Assembly (NCBI RefSeq): GCF_000718015.1
Contig: NZ_JODY01000005.1
Span: forward strand, 62,001 to 126,000
Length of the DNA: 64,000 nucleotides
Origin: Streptomyces catenulae
Lineage (GTDB): Bacteria > Actinomycetota > Actinomycetes > Streptomycetales > Streptomycetaceae
Direction: 5' to 3'
Part shown: piece by piece, positions 40,515 to 48,434 of the stretch
Layout of the letters: each line of letters begins with the position of its first letter
Numbering within the stretch: position 1 is the first letter of the stretch
The notes under the pieces: generated by a model
Database searches by the model: none
Told to the model about the DNA's origin: nothing
The model's input: only the letters and a program-made list of their open reading frames with translations
Position numbers and translations under genes: made by a program

Positions 40515-41335
40515 GACGGTTCTCCCTCGCCGAAGTGGACCGTGACGCCGCTGAAGCCGGTCAGCCGGGCGGTGACGGTGTCGCCGGGGGACACCGCGTA
40601 CATCGGGCCGAGCGCCCCGGACAGCACGACCTGGCCCGCGCGGAGCGGTTCGCCCAGTTCACGGGCGGTACGGGCGAGCCAGCGGAGGGCCTCGACCGGG
40701 TCGCCCAGGCAGGCGGCGCCGGTGCCGGTGGAGACCTCGGTGCCGTTCACGCTCATCGTCATCACCGCATCCACCGGCTCCGCCTCGTCGAGGGTGCGGC
40801 GGTCCGCCCCGAGGACGTAGGCGCCGGAGGAGGCGTTGTCGGCCACCGTGTCGCCGAGGCTGATGTCCCAGCCGTCGATCCGGCTGCCGCAGATCTCCAG
40901 CGCGGCGACGCCGTGGCCGATCGCCTCGCGGACCTGCGCGGTGTCGAGGGGGCCGTCGGCCAGATCGGCGCGGAGCACGAACGCGATCTCCGCCTCCACC
41001 CGGGGCTGGAGCACCCGCCCGGCGGGGACCGTGCCGCCGTCCGGATGGGCCATGTCGGCGAAGAGGACGCCGAAGTCGGGCCGGTCGACGCCGAGCTGCC
41101 GCTGCACGGACTCGGAGGTCAGACCGATCTTCCGGCCGGTGATCCGGGCGCCCCGGGCCAGCCGCCGGGCGGTCAGTTCGGCCTGTACGGCGTACGCGGC
41201 GGCCAGGTCGTCCCGGCCGATCAGATCGCGTACCGGCGCACAGGGCACACCGGAGGCGGCGGCGCCGGCGAGCCGCGCCGCCGCGGCGGCGATGTCGGAG
41301 GTGCTCGCGGAGGCGAGCGGTGGATTCGCAGTCAC
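40511..41335 (-). CDS. mhpD: 2-keto-4-pentenoate (2-hydroxypentadienoate) hydratase
   Basis: 274 residues, GTG start at 41335. Fumarylacetoacetase-superfamily hydratase: [20 protein letters not shown], the metal-binding [15 protein letters not shown] and [20 protein letters not shown] are standard for MhpD/DmpE/BphH. It hydrates 2-hydroxypentadienoate to 4-hydroxy-2-oxovalerate. First in the operon, with an IclR-type inverted repeat and a divergent IclR gene upstream. Ala/Thr-rich N-terminus may be slightly over-extended. Confidence 0.92.
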   Translation of the reverse strand: MTANPPLASASTSDIAAAAARLAGAAASGVPCAPVRDLIGRDDLAAAYAVQAELTARRLARGARITGRKIGLTSESVQRQLGVDRPDFGVLFADMAHPDGGTVPAGRVLQPRVEAEIAFVLRADLADGPLDTAQVREAIGHGVAALEICGSRIDGWDISLGDTVADNASSGAYVLGADRRTLDEAEPVDAVMTMSVNGTEVSTGTGAACLGDPVEALRWLARTARELGEPLRAGQVVLSGALGPMYAVSPGDTVTARLTGFSGVTVHFGEGEPS

Positions 41336-41377
41336 GGCATCACCTTGGATCCGGTCGCCCGGCGCGGACCAGCATTT

Positions 41378-41396
41378 CGTCTCGCTCAGCGATACG
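41378..41396. promoter_or_regulatory. IclR-type inverted repeat between mhpD and iclR1
   Basis: CGTcTCGC-tca-GCGAtACG: 8-bp arms, each with one unpaired inner position, 3-bp centre. It lies in the 80-bp divergent promoter gap. Confidence 0.6.
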
Positions 41397-41415
41397 CGCC
41401 GCCTAGGCTGGACGC

Positions 41416-42195
41416 ATGACGCAAGCCCCCCGCCCGGAAGCCGCCGGACTCGACACCGTGCTCGGCAAGGCGGTCACCATCCTGCGGGCGTTCCGGCCCG
41501 ACGACCGGGCCGTGCCGCTCGCCGAACTCGTCCGGCGTACGGGCCTGCACAAGGCCACCGTCCACCGGCTGGCCGCCGCCCTGGTCGCCAACCGGCTGCT
41601 CGACCGGGTCGACGGCGGCTACCGCCCCAGCGGCGGTCTCTTCGAACTCGGCATGCTCGCCTCGCCCGAGCGCAGCCTGCTGGAGGTGGCGGTGCCGTTC
41701 CTCCAGGACCTGTACGAACGCACCCACGAGACCGTCCACCTCGGCGTCCGCGAGGGGCACGACATCGTCTACGTCGCCAAGATCGGCGGCCACCGCCAGG
41801 TCAGGGCCCCTTCGCGGACCGGCGGCCGGATGCCGCTGCACTGCACCGCCATCGGCAAGGCGCTGCTCGCCCACACCGACGACGCGCTGCGGCAGGAGGT
41901 GCTGACCGGTCCCCTGGAGCGGCGCACCCCGCACACCCTCGTCGCGCCGGGCGCCCTCCGCCGCCAGCTGCGGGAGATCACCGAGACCGGCGTCGCCTTC
42001 GAGCGCGAGGAGTCCACCGTCGGGATCCAGTGCGTGGCCGCGCCGGTGCTGGGCGGCGACAACGCGGCGGTCGCCGCGATCAGCGTGGCCGGACCCACCG
42101 GCCGCTTCCGGCCCGAGCGCTACGTCACCCAGGTACGGGCCGCGGCCGCCGGGCTGGGCAGCATGCTGAACCGGCGCGGCCCGCGGGACCGGTGA
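41416..42195 (+). CDS. IclR family regulator of the lower meta pathway (iclR1)
   Basis: 259 residues. Winged HTH PLAELVRRTGLHKATVHRLA, AALVANRLLDRVDGGYRPSG, and an IclR effector domain (MPLHCTAIGKALLA, GIQCVAAPVLGGDNAAVAAI). IclR regulators such as MhpR and HppR control phenylpropionate clusters and usually act as activators with the aromatic acid as ligand. Divergent from mhpD. Convergent with iclR2, 30 bp between stop codons. Confidence 0.92.
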   Translation: MTQAPRPEAAGLDTVLGKAVTILRAFRPDDRAVPLAELVRRTGLHKATVHRLAAALVANRLLDRVDGGYRPSGGLFELGMLASPERSLLEVAVPFLQDLYERTHETVHLGVREGHDIVYVAKIGGHRQVRAPSRTGGRMPLHCTAIGKALLAHTDDALRQEVLTGPLERRTPHTLVAPGALRRQLREITETGVAFEREESTVGIQCVAAPVLGGDNAAVAAISVAGPTGRFRPERYVTQVRAAAAGLGSMLNRRGPRDR

Positions 42196-42207
42196 ACCGG
42201 CCCGCGG
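42181..42207. terminator. Possible hairpin at the iclR1/iclR2 convergent junction
   Basis: CCGCGG (42181-42186) pairs with CCGCGG (42202-42207), and inside it CCGG-tgaa-CCGG, with a small internal loop. The iclR1 stop is in the loop. Moderate fit for a terminator. Confidence 0.35.
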
Positions 42208-42225
42208 ACCGCGCCGGACGCCCCC

Positions 42226-42987
42226 TCACACCGCGTCGGTGATCCGCTCCGCCGCCGCGGTCAGCGCGGCGGTGAGCGGCTTGAGCATCCGGGGCGTGTA
42301 GCGGACGCTGGGCATCGCCACCGACAGCGCCGCGATCGTGGCACCGGCCCGGTCCTTGACCGCGCAGCCCACCGCCACCACACCCCGCTCGGTGCGCTCC
42401 ATGTTGAGCGCGACCCCGCTGCGCCGCACCGCCCACAGCTCCCGCCGCAGCTCCGCCAGGTCCGGGGGCTCCTCGCCCGGGGCCCGCCGGTCGTCCGCGT
42501 AGAGCGCCGCGATCTCCTCGTCGGTCAGCGCCGCCAGTTCGATCAGCCCGCCGGTGGCCAGATGGGCGGGGAAGACCGTGCCCTCGCGGCTGCCCACCCG
42601 CAGCGTCCGGGTGCACTCGGCGGAGGCGATGATCCGGACGGTCCGCCCGGAGCGGATGCCGAGGTTCACCGTCTCGTCGAACCGGTCGGCCAGCGCGCGC
42701 ATCGGCCCGACGGCCGCCGCGCGGAGCGCACCGAGGTCCGAGCGGGCCCGCTCGGCGAGCGCGAGGACGGGGCCCACCCGGTAGGTGCGGTCCTCGTCCT
42801 GCACCGCGAAATCGCGGAACACCAGCGTGGTGAGGAGCCGGTGGGCCGTGGAGCGCGCGACCCCGAGACGTTCGGCGGCCGCGGAGACGGTGACCGCCCC
42901 GTCGACCTGGAGGATCTGAGCCAGCCGGAGCGCGTGATCGACGCTGCTCGGCGCATACGCGGGAGGGGTTTTCATCGGCTTCGCCAT
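42226..42987 (-). CDS. IclR family regulator of the gentisate operon (iclR2)
   Basis: 253 residues. HTH TVSAAAERLGVARSTAHRLL and TTLVFRDFAVQDEDRTYRVG; effector domain with FPAHLATGGLIELAALTDEE and GVVAVGCAVKDRAGATIAAL. Divergent from the gentisate dioxygenase gene, with nested inverted repeats in the 78-bp gap. Regulation of gentisate genes by IclR proteins is known in actinobacteria (GenR of Corynebacterium). Likely activator or repressor responding to 3-hydroxybenzoate or gentisate. Confidence 0.92.
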   Translation of the reverse strand: MAKPMKTPPAYAPSSVDHALRLAQILQVDGAVTVSAAAERLGVARSTAHRLLTTLVFRDFAVQDEDRTYRVGPVLALAERARSDLGALRAAAVGPMRALADRFDETVNLGIRSGRTVRIIASAECTRTLRVGSREGTVFPAHLATGGLIELAALTDEEIAALYADDRRAPGEEPPDLAELRRELWAVRRSGVALNMERTERGVVAVGCAVKDRAGATIAALSVAMPSVRYTPRMLKPLTAALTAAAERITDAV

Positions 42988-43009
42988 GGACCGATCCTGA
43001 CATGAAATG

Positions 43010-43046
43010 TTCCGCGGAGCAGAATCCTCTGTTCTGAATCCGCGAA
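43010..43046. promoter_or_regulatory. Nested inverted repeats between iclR2 and the gentisate operon
   Basis: CAGAA-N7-TTCTG (43020-43036) nested within CGCGGA (43013-43018) and TCCGCG (43039-43044). The two halves differ by a one-base offset. Located just upstream of the dioxygenase start at 43066; IclR operators often have this AT-flanked form. Confidence 0.6.
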
Positions 43047-43065
43047 CCGGGTCGATATTCGGGCC

Positions 43066-44274
43066 ATGTCTGACGCGAAGCCCGACCCCAGGACCGCGGC
43101 GCGGCCCGATACGGACCTCCCGCCGTCACCGGTCCGCCTCACCGCGACGGACCGGCCCGGCCAGCCCCCCGTCACCCCCGAACTGACCGCGCTCTACCGC
43201 GGCTTCGAACAGGAGCTGCTCGTCCCGCTGTGGACCGAGATCGGCGACCTGATGCCCGAGCACCCGCACCCCGCGGCCCGGGCCCACCGCTGGCGGTGGA
43301 GCAGACTGCTGGAGCTGGCCGGACGGGCCGGTGATCTGGTCCCGGTCGGCCGCGGCGGGGAACGCCGGGCGATCGCCCTGGCCAACCCGGGGCTGGGCGG
43401 ACGCCCCTTCGCCACCCCCACGCTCTGGGCCGCGATCCAGTACCTGATGCCGGGGGAGGACGCACCCGAACACCGGCACTCACAGCACGCGTTCCGCTTC
43501 GTCGTCGAGGGCGAGGGCGTCTGGACGGTCGTCGAACGCGACCCGGTCCCGATGCGCCGCGGCGACTTCCTGCCCCAGCCCGGGATGCACCGGCACGCCC
43601 ACCACAACGCGGCCGCGGCACCGATGGCCTGGCTCGACGGGCTCGACATCCCGTTCCAGTACGCCATCGACGCGCAGTTCTTCGACTTCGGCCGGGACAC
43701 CCTCAGCGACGCCGAGCGCACCACTCCGGACCGCTCCCGCTCCCAACGGCTGTGGGGCCACCCCGGGCTGGCCCCCGTCTCGCAGCTCGGGCCCCACGCG
43801 GGCACCCCGCTGCTCTGCTACCGCTGGGCCGACACCGACGCCGCCCTCACCGCCCAACTGGAGCTGGAGCGCGCGGGCCGGGCGGGCACGGTCGAGCCCG
43901 GGCACGCCCTGGTCCGCTACACCGACCCGGCCGGTGGCGGGGACGTCCTGCCCACCCTCCGGGCGCAGTTCCACCGGATCACGCCGGGCACCGAAACCGC
44001 CCCGTACCGCGAGACCGGCTCCTCGGTCTACCAGGTCTTCGACGGCTCCGGGCGCATCACCGTCGGCGACCGGAGCTGGTCGGTGACGCGCGGGGACCTG
44101 TTCACCGTGCCGTCCTGGCAGCCGCTGTCGGTCCGCTCGGAGGCATCCGCCTCGGACTCCGACTCCGGGGCGCTCGACCTCTTCCAGTTCAGCGACGCCC
44201 CCATCCTCACCAAGCTCGACCTGTTCCGCAGCCGCACCGAGAGCGGCCCGAAGGACGAAAAGGACCCCCGATGA
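43066..44274 (+). CDS. Gentisate 1,2-dioxygenase
   Basis: 402 residues, bicupin. The first cupin holds the iron site: PEHRHSQHAFRFVVEGEGVW (His136, His138), with PQPGMHRHAHHN contributing further His near 175-177. The second cupin is weaker (VYQVFDGSGRITVGDRSWSV). It opens gentisate to maleylpyruvate with O2. First gene of the operon, overlapping the next start by 4 bp. The Asp/Pro-rich N-terminal tail of about 35 residues is longer than average. Confidence 0.93.
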   Translation: MSDAKPDPRTAARPDTDLPPSPVRLTATDRPGQPPVTPELTALYRGFEQELLVPLWTEIGDLMPEHPHPAARAHRWRWSRLLELAGRAGDLVPVGRGGERRAIALANPGLGGRPFATPTLWAAIQYLMPGEDAPEHRHSQHAFRFVVEGEGVWTVVERDPVPMRRGDFLPQPGMHRHAHHNAAAAPMAWLDGLDIPFQYAIDAQFFDFGRDTLSDAERTTPDRSRSQRLWGHPGLAPVSQLGPHAGTPLLCYRWADTDAALTAQLELERAGRAGTVEPGHALVRYTDPAGGGDVLPTLRAQFHRITPGTETAPYRETGSSVYQVFDGSGRITVGDRSWSVTRGDLFTVPSWQPLSVRSEASASDSDSGALDLFQFSDAPILTKLDLFRSRTESGPKDEKDPR

Positions 44275-45104
44275 AGCTCGCCACCATCCGCCTGGCCGAC
44301 CGACGCACCGCCGCCGTCCGCGCCGACGGTGACCACCTCGTCGAACTGGGACGGCCCGACGTCGGCGCGGTCCTGGCCGCCCCGGACGGCCTCGCCGCCG
44401 CCGCGACCGCGGACGGCCCCCGCCACCCGCTCGCCGGAGCCGACTTCGCCCCCGTCGTCCCGCACCCCGGCAAGGTCGTGTGCGTCGGCCTGAACTACCG
44501 CAACCACATCCAGGAGATGGGCCGCGACCTGCCGGAACACCCCACCCTCTTCTCGAAGTTCGCCGACACCCTGATCGGCGACGGCGACGCCATCCGCCGC
44601 CCCGCCGAGACCGAGCAATTCGACTGGGAGGCCGAACTCGCCCTCGTCATCGGCCGGGAGGTGCGCCGCGCCGACGAGGACACGGCGGCCGCCGCCATCG
44701 CGGGCTTCACCGTCCTCAACGACATCACCTGCCGCGACTGGCAGTTCCGCACCCGCGAATGGCTCCAGGGCAAGAACTGGGACTCCTCCACACCGGTCGG
44801 CCCCTTCCTGGTGACCGCCGACGAGACCGGCGTCCGCCCCGCCCTCGACATCCGCTGCGAGGTCGACGGCCGACTCATGCAGTCCGACAACACCGGCGAC
44901 CTCCTCTTCGACCCGGTGGAACTGGTCCGCTACGTCTCGACCATGGTGCGGCTGCGCCCCGGCGACCTCATCGCGACCGGCACCCCCGGCGGCGTCGGCC
45001 ACGCCCGCACACCGGCCGTCTTCCTCAAGGGCGGCGAGACCGTCGTCACCGAGATCCGGGGCATCGGCCGCCTGGAGAACCGCGTCGTGGCGGAGGGCGC
45101 GTGA
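44271..45104 (+). CDS. Fumarylpyruvate hydrolase (FAH family)
   Basis: 277 residues from ATG 44271. FAH fold: VVCVGLNYRNHIQEMGRDLP, metal ligands in FDWEAELALVIG, GKNWDSSTPVGPFLV and the C-terminal LIATGTPGGVGHARTP. It cleaves fumarylpyruvate to fumarate and pyruvate, the last gentisate step. Overlaps the dioxygenase gene by 4 bp and the isomerase start by 1 bp, so it is tightly coupled. Related acylpyruvases share the fold; context fixes the role. Confidence 0.92.
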   Translation: MKLATIRLADRRTAAVRADGDHLVELGRPDVGAVLAAPDGLAAAATADGPRHPLAGADFAPVVPHPGKVVCVGLNYRNHIQEMGRDLPEHPTLFSKFADTLIGDGDAIRRPAETEQFDWEAELALVIGREVRRADEDTAAAAIAGFTVLNDITCRDWQFRTREWLQGKNWDSSTPVGPFLVTADETGVRPALDIRCEVDGRLMQSDNTGDLLFDPVELVRYVSTMVRLRPGDLIATGTPGGVGHARTPAVFLKGGETVVTEIRGIGRLENRVVAEGA

Positions 45105-45751
45105 TGGGACACGACCGCACCGCCGCGCTCGCCTGGGCCGACCGGGGAACCGCGCTCTGCGCCACGGCGCTCGCCGGACTCTCCGAGGAGGAGTACGCAT
45201 CCCCCTCGGCCCTGCCCGGCTGGACCCGTAAGCACCTGGTGGCCCATCTGGCGGCCAACGCCGAGGCGCTCGGCAACCTGGTCCGCTGGGCGCACACCGG
45301 CGAGCCGACCCCGATGTACGCCTCGCCCGAGGCACGGGCGGAGGGCATCGCCCAGGGCCCGCGGCTCAGCGGCGCCGAGCTGACCCGGTGGTTCACGGAC
45401 TCGGCGGCGCAACTGGCCGCCGCGATGGCCGCCCTGTCCGAGTCCGCGTGGCGGGCCGAGGTGGTCACCGCGCAGGGCCGCACCGTACCGGCCGAGGAGA
45501 CCCCGTATCTGCGCGCCCGGGAGGTCCTGGTCCACGCCGTCGACCTCGCCACCGGGCTCACCTTCGCCGATCTGCCCGCGGACTTCCTGCGGGAGCTGGA
45601 GGCCGACATCCGCGCCCGGCGCGGCCCCGGCGCGGTGCCGGAGGTGGCGGGCGCGCGGGCCGATGTCGTCGCCTACCTCGCCGGACGCTCCCCGTCCGGG
45701 CCGGTCACCGCCGACGGCGGGCCCCCGGCCGACCTGCCCCCGTGGCTGTGA
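45104..45751 (+). CDS. Mycothiol-dependent maleylpyruvate isomerase
   Basis: 215 residues from ATG 45104 (overlap TGATG). DinB-like four-helix domain of the MDMPI family: ALPGWTRKHLVAHLAANAEA with the first metal His (His48), and YLRAREVLVHAVDLATGL with the Glu and second His. It isomerises maleylpyruvate to fumarylpyruvate using mycothiol, the actinobacterial thiol. This supports the taxonomic call. Sits between the hydrolase and the 3-hydroxybenzoate hydroxylase. Confidence 0.92.
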   Translation: MGHDRTAALAWADRGTALCATALAGLSEEEYASPSALPGWTRKHLVAHLAANAEALGNLVRWAHTGEPTPMYASPEARAEGIAQGPRLSGAELTRWFTDSAAQLAAAMAALSESAWRAEVVTAQGRTVPAEETPYLRAREVLVHAVDLATGLTFADLPADFLRELEADIRARRGPGAVPEVAGARADVVAYLAGRSPSGPVTADGGPPADLPPWL

Positions 45752-45779
45752 AGACGCTGCAACGACAAGGACCGAACCC

Positions 45780-47021
45780 ATGGACGTGATCATCATCGGG
45801 GGAGGCATCGGCGGCCTCTCCGGCGCGCTCGCCCTCGCCCGCCAGGGCCTGGCCGTGCGGGTGTACGAGCAGGCGCCCGCCTTCGGCGAGGTCGGCGCGG
45901 GCCTGCAACTCGCCCCCAACTGCACCCGCATCCTCGACCACTACGGGCTGCTCGACGAGGCCCGGGCCCGCGGTGTGCTGCCGCAGAACATCGTCATGAA
46001 GGACGCGGTCAGCGCCGAGGAGCTGACCCGCCTCGACCTGAGCGACCTCCAGGACCGCTACGGCTACCCGTACCTGGTGATCCACCGCAGCGACCTGCAC
46101 GCCATCCTGCTGGCCGCCTGCGCACGCGCGGGCGTCGACCTCGTCACCGACGCCCCCTGCACGGCGTACGAGAACACGGACACCGGGGCCCGCGTGCGGT
46201 TCGGCGACGGCCGTACCGACGAGGCGGAGCTGGTCGTCGCCGCGGACGGGCTGCACTCCGTGGCGCGCGCCGCACTGATCGACGACGAGCCGGTGAACTC
46301 CGCCTACGTCGCCTACCGCGCGGCCGTCCCGTTCGAGACGGTCGCCGGGAACGACATCCACGGCAAGGACGTCGTCGTCCACGTCGGTCCGCGCTGCCAC
46401 CTCGTGCAGTACCCGCTGCGCGGCGGCGAGATGTTCAACCAGGTCGCCGTCTTCGAATCGCCCAAGGCCCTGGCCGGTGAGGCGGACTGGGGCACCCCGG
46501 ACGAACTGGACGCCGCCTTCGCGGAGACCTGCGCCCCGGTCCGGCAGGGCCTGGAGCTGATGTGGCGCGACCGCTGGTGGCGGATGTACGACCGGGAGCC
46601 GATCACGACCTGGGTGTCCGGCCGGATCGCGCTGCTCGGCGACGCGGCGCACCCCCCGCTCCAGTACATGGCCCAGGGCGCGATCATGGCGATCGAGGAC
46701 GGCTGGGTGCTCGGCGAACACGTCGCCGCGCAGCACGCCCGCCGCACCGCGCACGGCTCCGGCGTCGACTGGGAGAAGGCACTCGCCGCCTACGAGGCGG
46801 TACGGCCCGAGCACTGCCGCCGGGTCGTCGAGACCGCCCGCACCTGGGGCGAACTCTGGCACCTCGAAGGCGACCGGAGGCTGCGGCGCAACGCCGTCCT
46901 GCGCGACCGCGACATCCACGACTACGCGTTCATCGACTGGATCTACGGTCCGACGGCCCTGACCCCCGAGGAGGAGCCGGAGATGTTCCGGCCGATCCCG
47001 CTGGACTCGGTGGCCCTCTGA
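45780..47021 (+). CDS. 3-hydroxybenzoate 6-hydroxylase-like FAD monooxygenase
   Basis: 413 residues from ATG 45780. Motifs: VIIIGGGIGGLSGALALARQ, FGEVGAGLQLAPNCTRILDH, DG motif VVAADGLHSVAR and GD motif IALLGDAAHPPLQYMAQGAI, which is the salicylate/3-hydroxybenzoate hydroxylase pattern. It makes gentisate from 3-hydroxybenzoate with NADH and O2. Salicylate 5-hydroxylation is the main alternative. Last gene of the operon, followed by a strong hairpin. Confidence 0.9.
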   Translation: MDVIIIGGGIGGLSGALALARQGLAVRVYEQAPAFGEVGAGLQLAPNCTRILDHYGLLDEARARGVLPQNIVMKDAVSAEELTRLDLSDLQDRYGYPYLVIHRSDLHAILLAACARAGVDLVTDAPCTAYENTDTGARVRFGDGRTDEAELVVAADGLHSVARAALIDDEPVNSAYVAYRAAVPFETVAGNDIHGKDVVVHVGPRCHLVQYPLRGGEMFNQVAVFESPKALAGEADWGTPDELDAAFAETCAPVRQGLELMWRDRWWRMYDREPITTWVSGRIALLGDAAHPPLQYMAQGAIMAIEDGWVLGEHVAAQHARRTAHGSGVDWEKALAAYEAVRPEHCRRVVETARTWGELWHLEGDRRLRRNAVLRDRDIHDYAFIDWIYGPTALTPEEEPEMFRPIPLDSVAL

Positions 47022-47041
47022 GCGGTCCGCTCGCGCACCAC

Positions 47042-47081
47042 CACGCCCGGCGGCGGCCGGTCCGTTCCGCCGCCGGGCGTG
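47042..47081 (+). terminator. Terminator of the gentisate operon
   Basis: Perfect 15-bp stem CACGCCCGGCGGCGG / CCGCCGCCGGGCGTG with a 10-nt loop, 20 bp after the hydroxylase stop codon. Confidence 0.8.
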
Positions 47082-47114
47082 CCCGGCACCGTCCGACGAC
47101 GAAGGGAACGTGTC

Positions 47115-48281
47115 ATGTGCGGTTCACCCCAAGGCCCCGGAACGCCCCCGGACCGGCCCGCCCCGGGCGCGGCACGGCCCGGCCGCCGACAGCTGCTGGC
47201 GGCCGGTGGCGCCGGACTGGCGCTCGGCCTGGCGGGCGAGGTCCGCACCCCACCGGCCGCCTCCGCCGCCCCGGCCACGCCGCCCGCCGCGCCCGGCAAC
47301 CGGCCCGCCCGGCTGGAACTCGTCCTGCTGGGCACCCGGGCCGGACCGCCCCCGGTGCCCGACCGCGCCGGGATCTCCACCGCCCTGATCGTGGACGGGC
47401 ACATCTACCTGGTGGACTGCGGCCGCGCCTCGGTCAGCCAGTTCGCCCGCGCGGGGCTGACGTACGACGCCGTCCGCGCGATCTTCCTGACCCATCTGCA
47501 CATCGACCACACCGCCGACTACTACCACTACTTCGTCCTCGGCGGCTGCGACGACGCCCGCGGACCGCTGGGCTCCCGGGGCCCGGTCGACGTGTACGGG
47601 CCGGGCCCCGCGGGCGGGCTGCCACCCGTCTTCGGCTCCGGCTCCGCCGCGGTGATCTCCCCGTCCGACCCCACCCCGGGCACCCGCGCGATGACCGAGT
47701 ACTGCCACCGCGCCCACGCCTACTCCAGCAACCTCTTCCGCCGCGACTCCGGCCAACCGGACGTCACCACCCTCATGGACGTCCATGAGATCCAGCTCCC
47801 GGCCTCCTGCCCGGCCGACCACACCCGCACGGCACCGGCGATGCGCCCGTTCACGGTGATGAGCGACGACCGGGTGCACGTCACCGCCGTCCTGGTGCCG
47901 CACGGACCGGTCTTCCCCTCGTTCGCCTTCCGCTTCGACACCGCCTACGGTTCGGTCACCTTCTCCGGCGACACCACCTACACCGACAACCTCGTCGACC
48001 TCGCCCAGGAGACCGACCTGCTGATCCACGAGGCGGTCAACGTCCGCGGCTCGTCCCTGCCGCCCGCCCTCCACGACCACCTGCTCCAGTCCCATGTCGA
48101 GGTGCAGCAGGTCGGACGGATCGCGCAGCGCGCGGGCGCCCGGAAACTGGTCCTCAGCCACCTCGCCGACTTCACCCGCCCCCGGCTGGACCCCCACCGG
48201 TGGCAGTCCTGGGCCCGCGACGGCTACCGCGGACCCGTCGTGGTGGGGGAGGACCTGCAACGCATCGTGCTGCGCCGCTGA
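47115..48281 (+). CDS. Tat-exported metallo-beta-lactamase-fold hydrolase
   Basis: 388 residues from ATG 47115 with GAAGGGA upstream. Twin-arginine signal RPGRRQLLAAGGAGLALGLA (Arg24-Arg25) followed by an Ala/Pro-rich linker. The fold opens at RLELVLLGTRAGPPPVPDRA; zinc motif FLTHLHIDHTADYY (His127, His129, Asp131, His132), later FSGDTTYTDN and LSHLADF. This is the RNase Z/arylsulfatase-like MBL branch. An exported esterase, sulfatase or lactonase role is possible. Folded export via Tat fits a metalloenzyme loaded in the cytoplasm. Confidence 0.87.
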   Translation: MCGSPQGPGTPPDRPAPGAARPGRRQLLAAGGAGLALGLAGEVRTPPAASAAPATPPAAPGNRPARLELVLLGTRAGPPPVPDRAGISTALIVDGHIYLVDCGRASVSQFARAGLTYDAVRAIFLTHLHIDHTADYYHYFVLGGCDDARGPLGSRGPVDVYGPGPAGGLPPVFGSGSAAVISPSDPTPGTRAMTEYCHRAHAYSSNLFRRDSGQPDVTTLMDVHEIQLPASCPADHTRTAPAMRPFTVMSDDRVHVTAVLVPHGPVFPSFAFRFDTAYGSVTFSGDTTYTDNLVDLAQETDLLIHEAVNVRGSSLPPALHDHLLQSHVEVQQVGRIAQRAGARKLVLSHLADFTRPRLDPHRWQSWARDGYRGPVVVGEDLQRIVLRR

Positions 48282-48434
48282 CGGTGCCGGGGCGCCCCGG
48301 GGCGGCGGCGGAAAGGTCCGGTCCAGGTGGTGCGGCCGACCGGACCGGCGTGTACGGTGAGGCGCCAACTGCCGCTCCGGCAACGGGTGGTGGGACGCCC
48401 CTCGCCGTGCTCCGCACCCCCACCGGAGGGCTCC

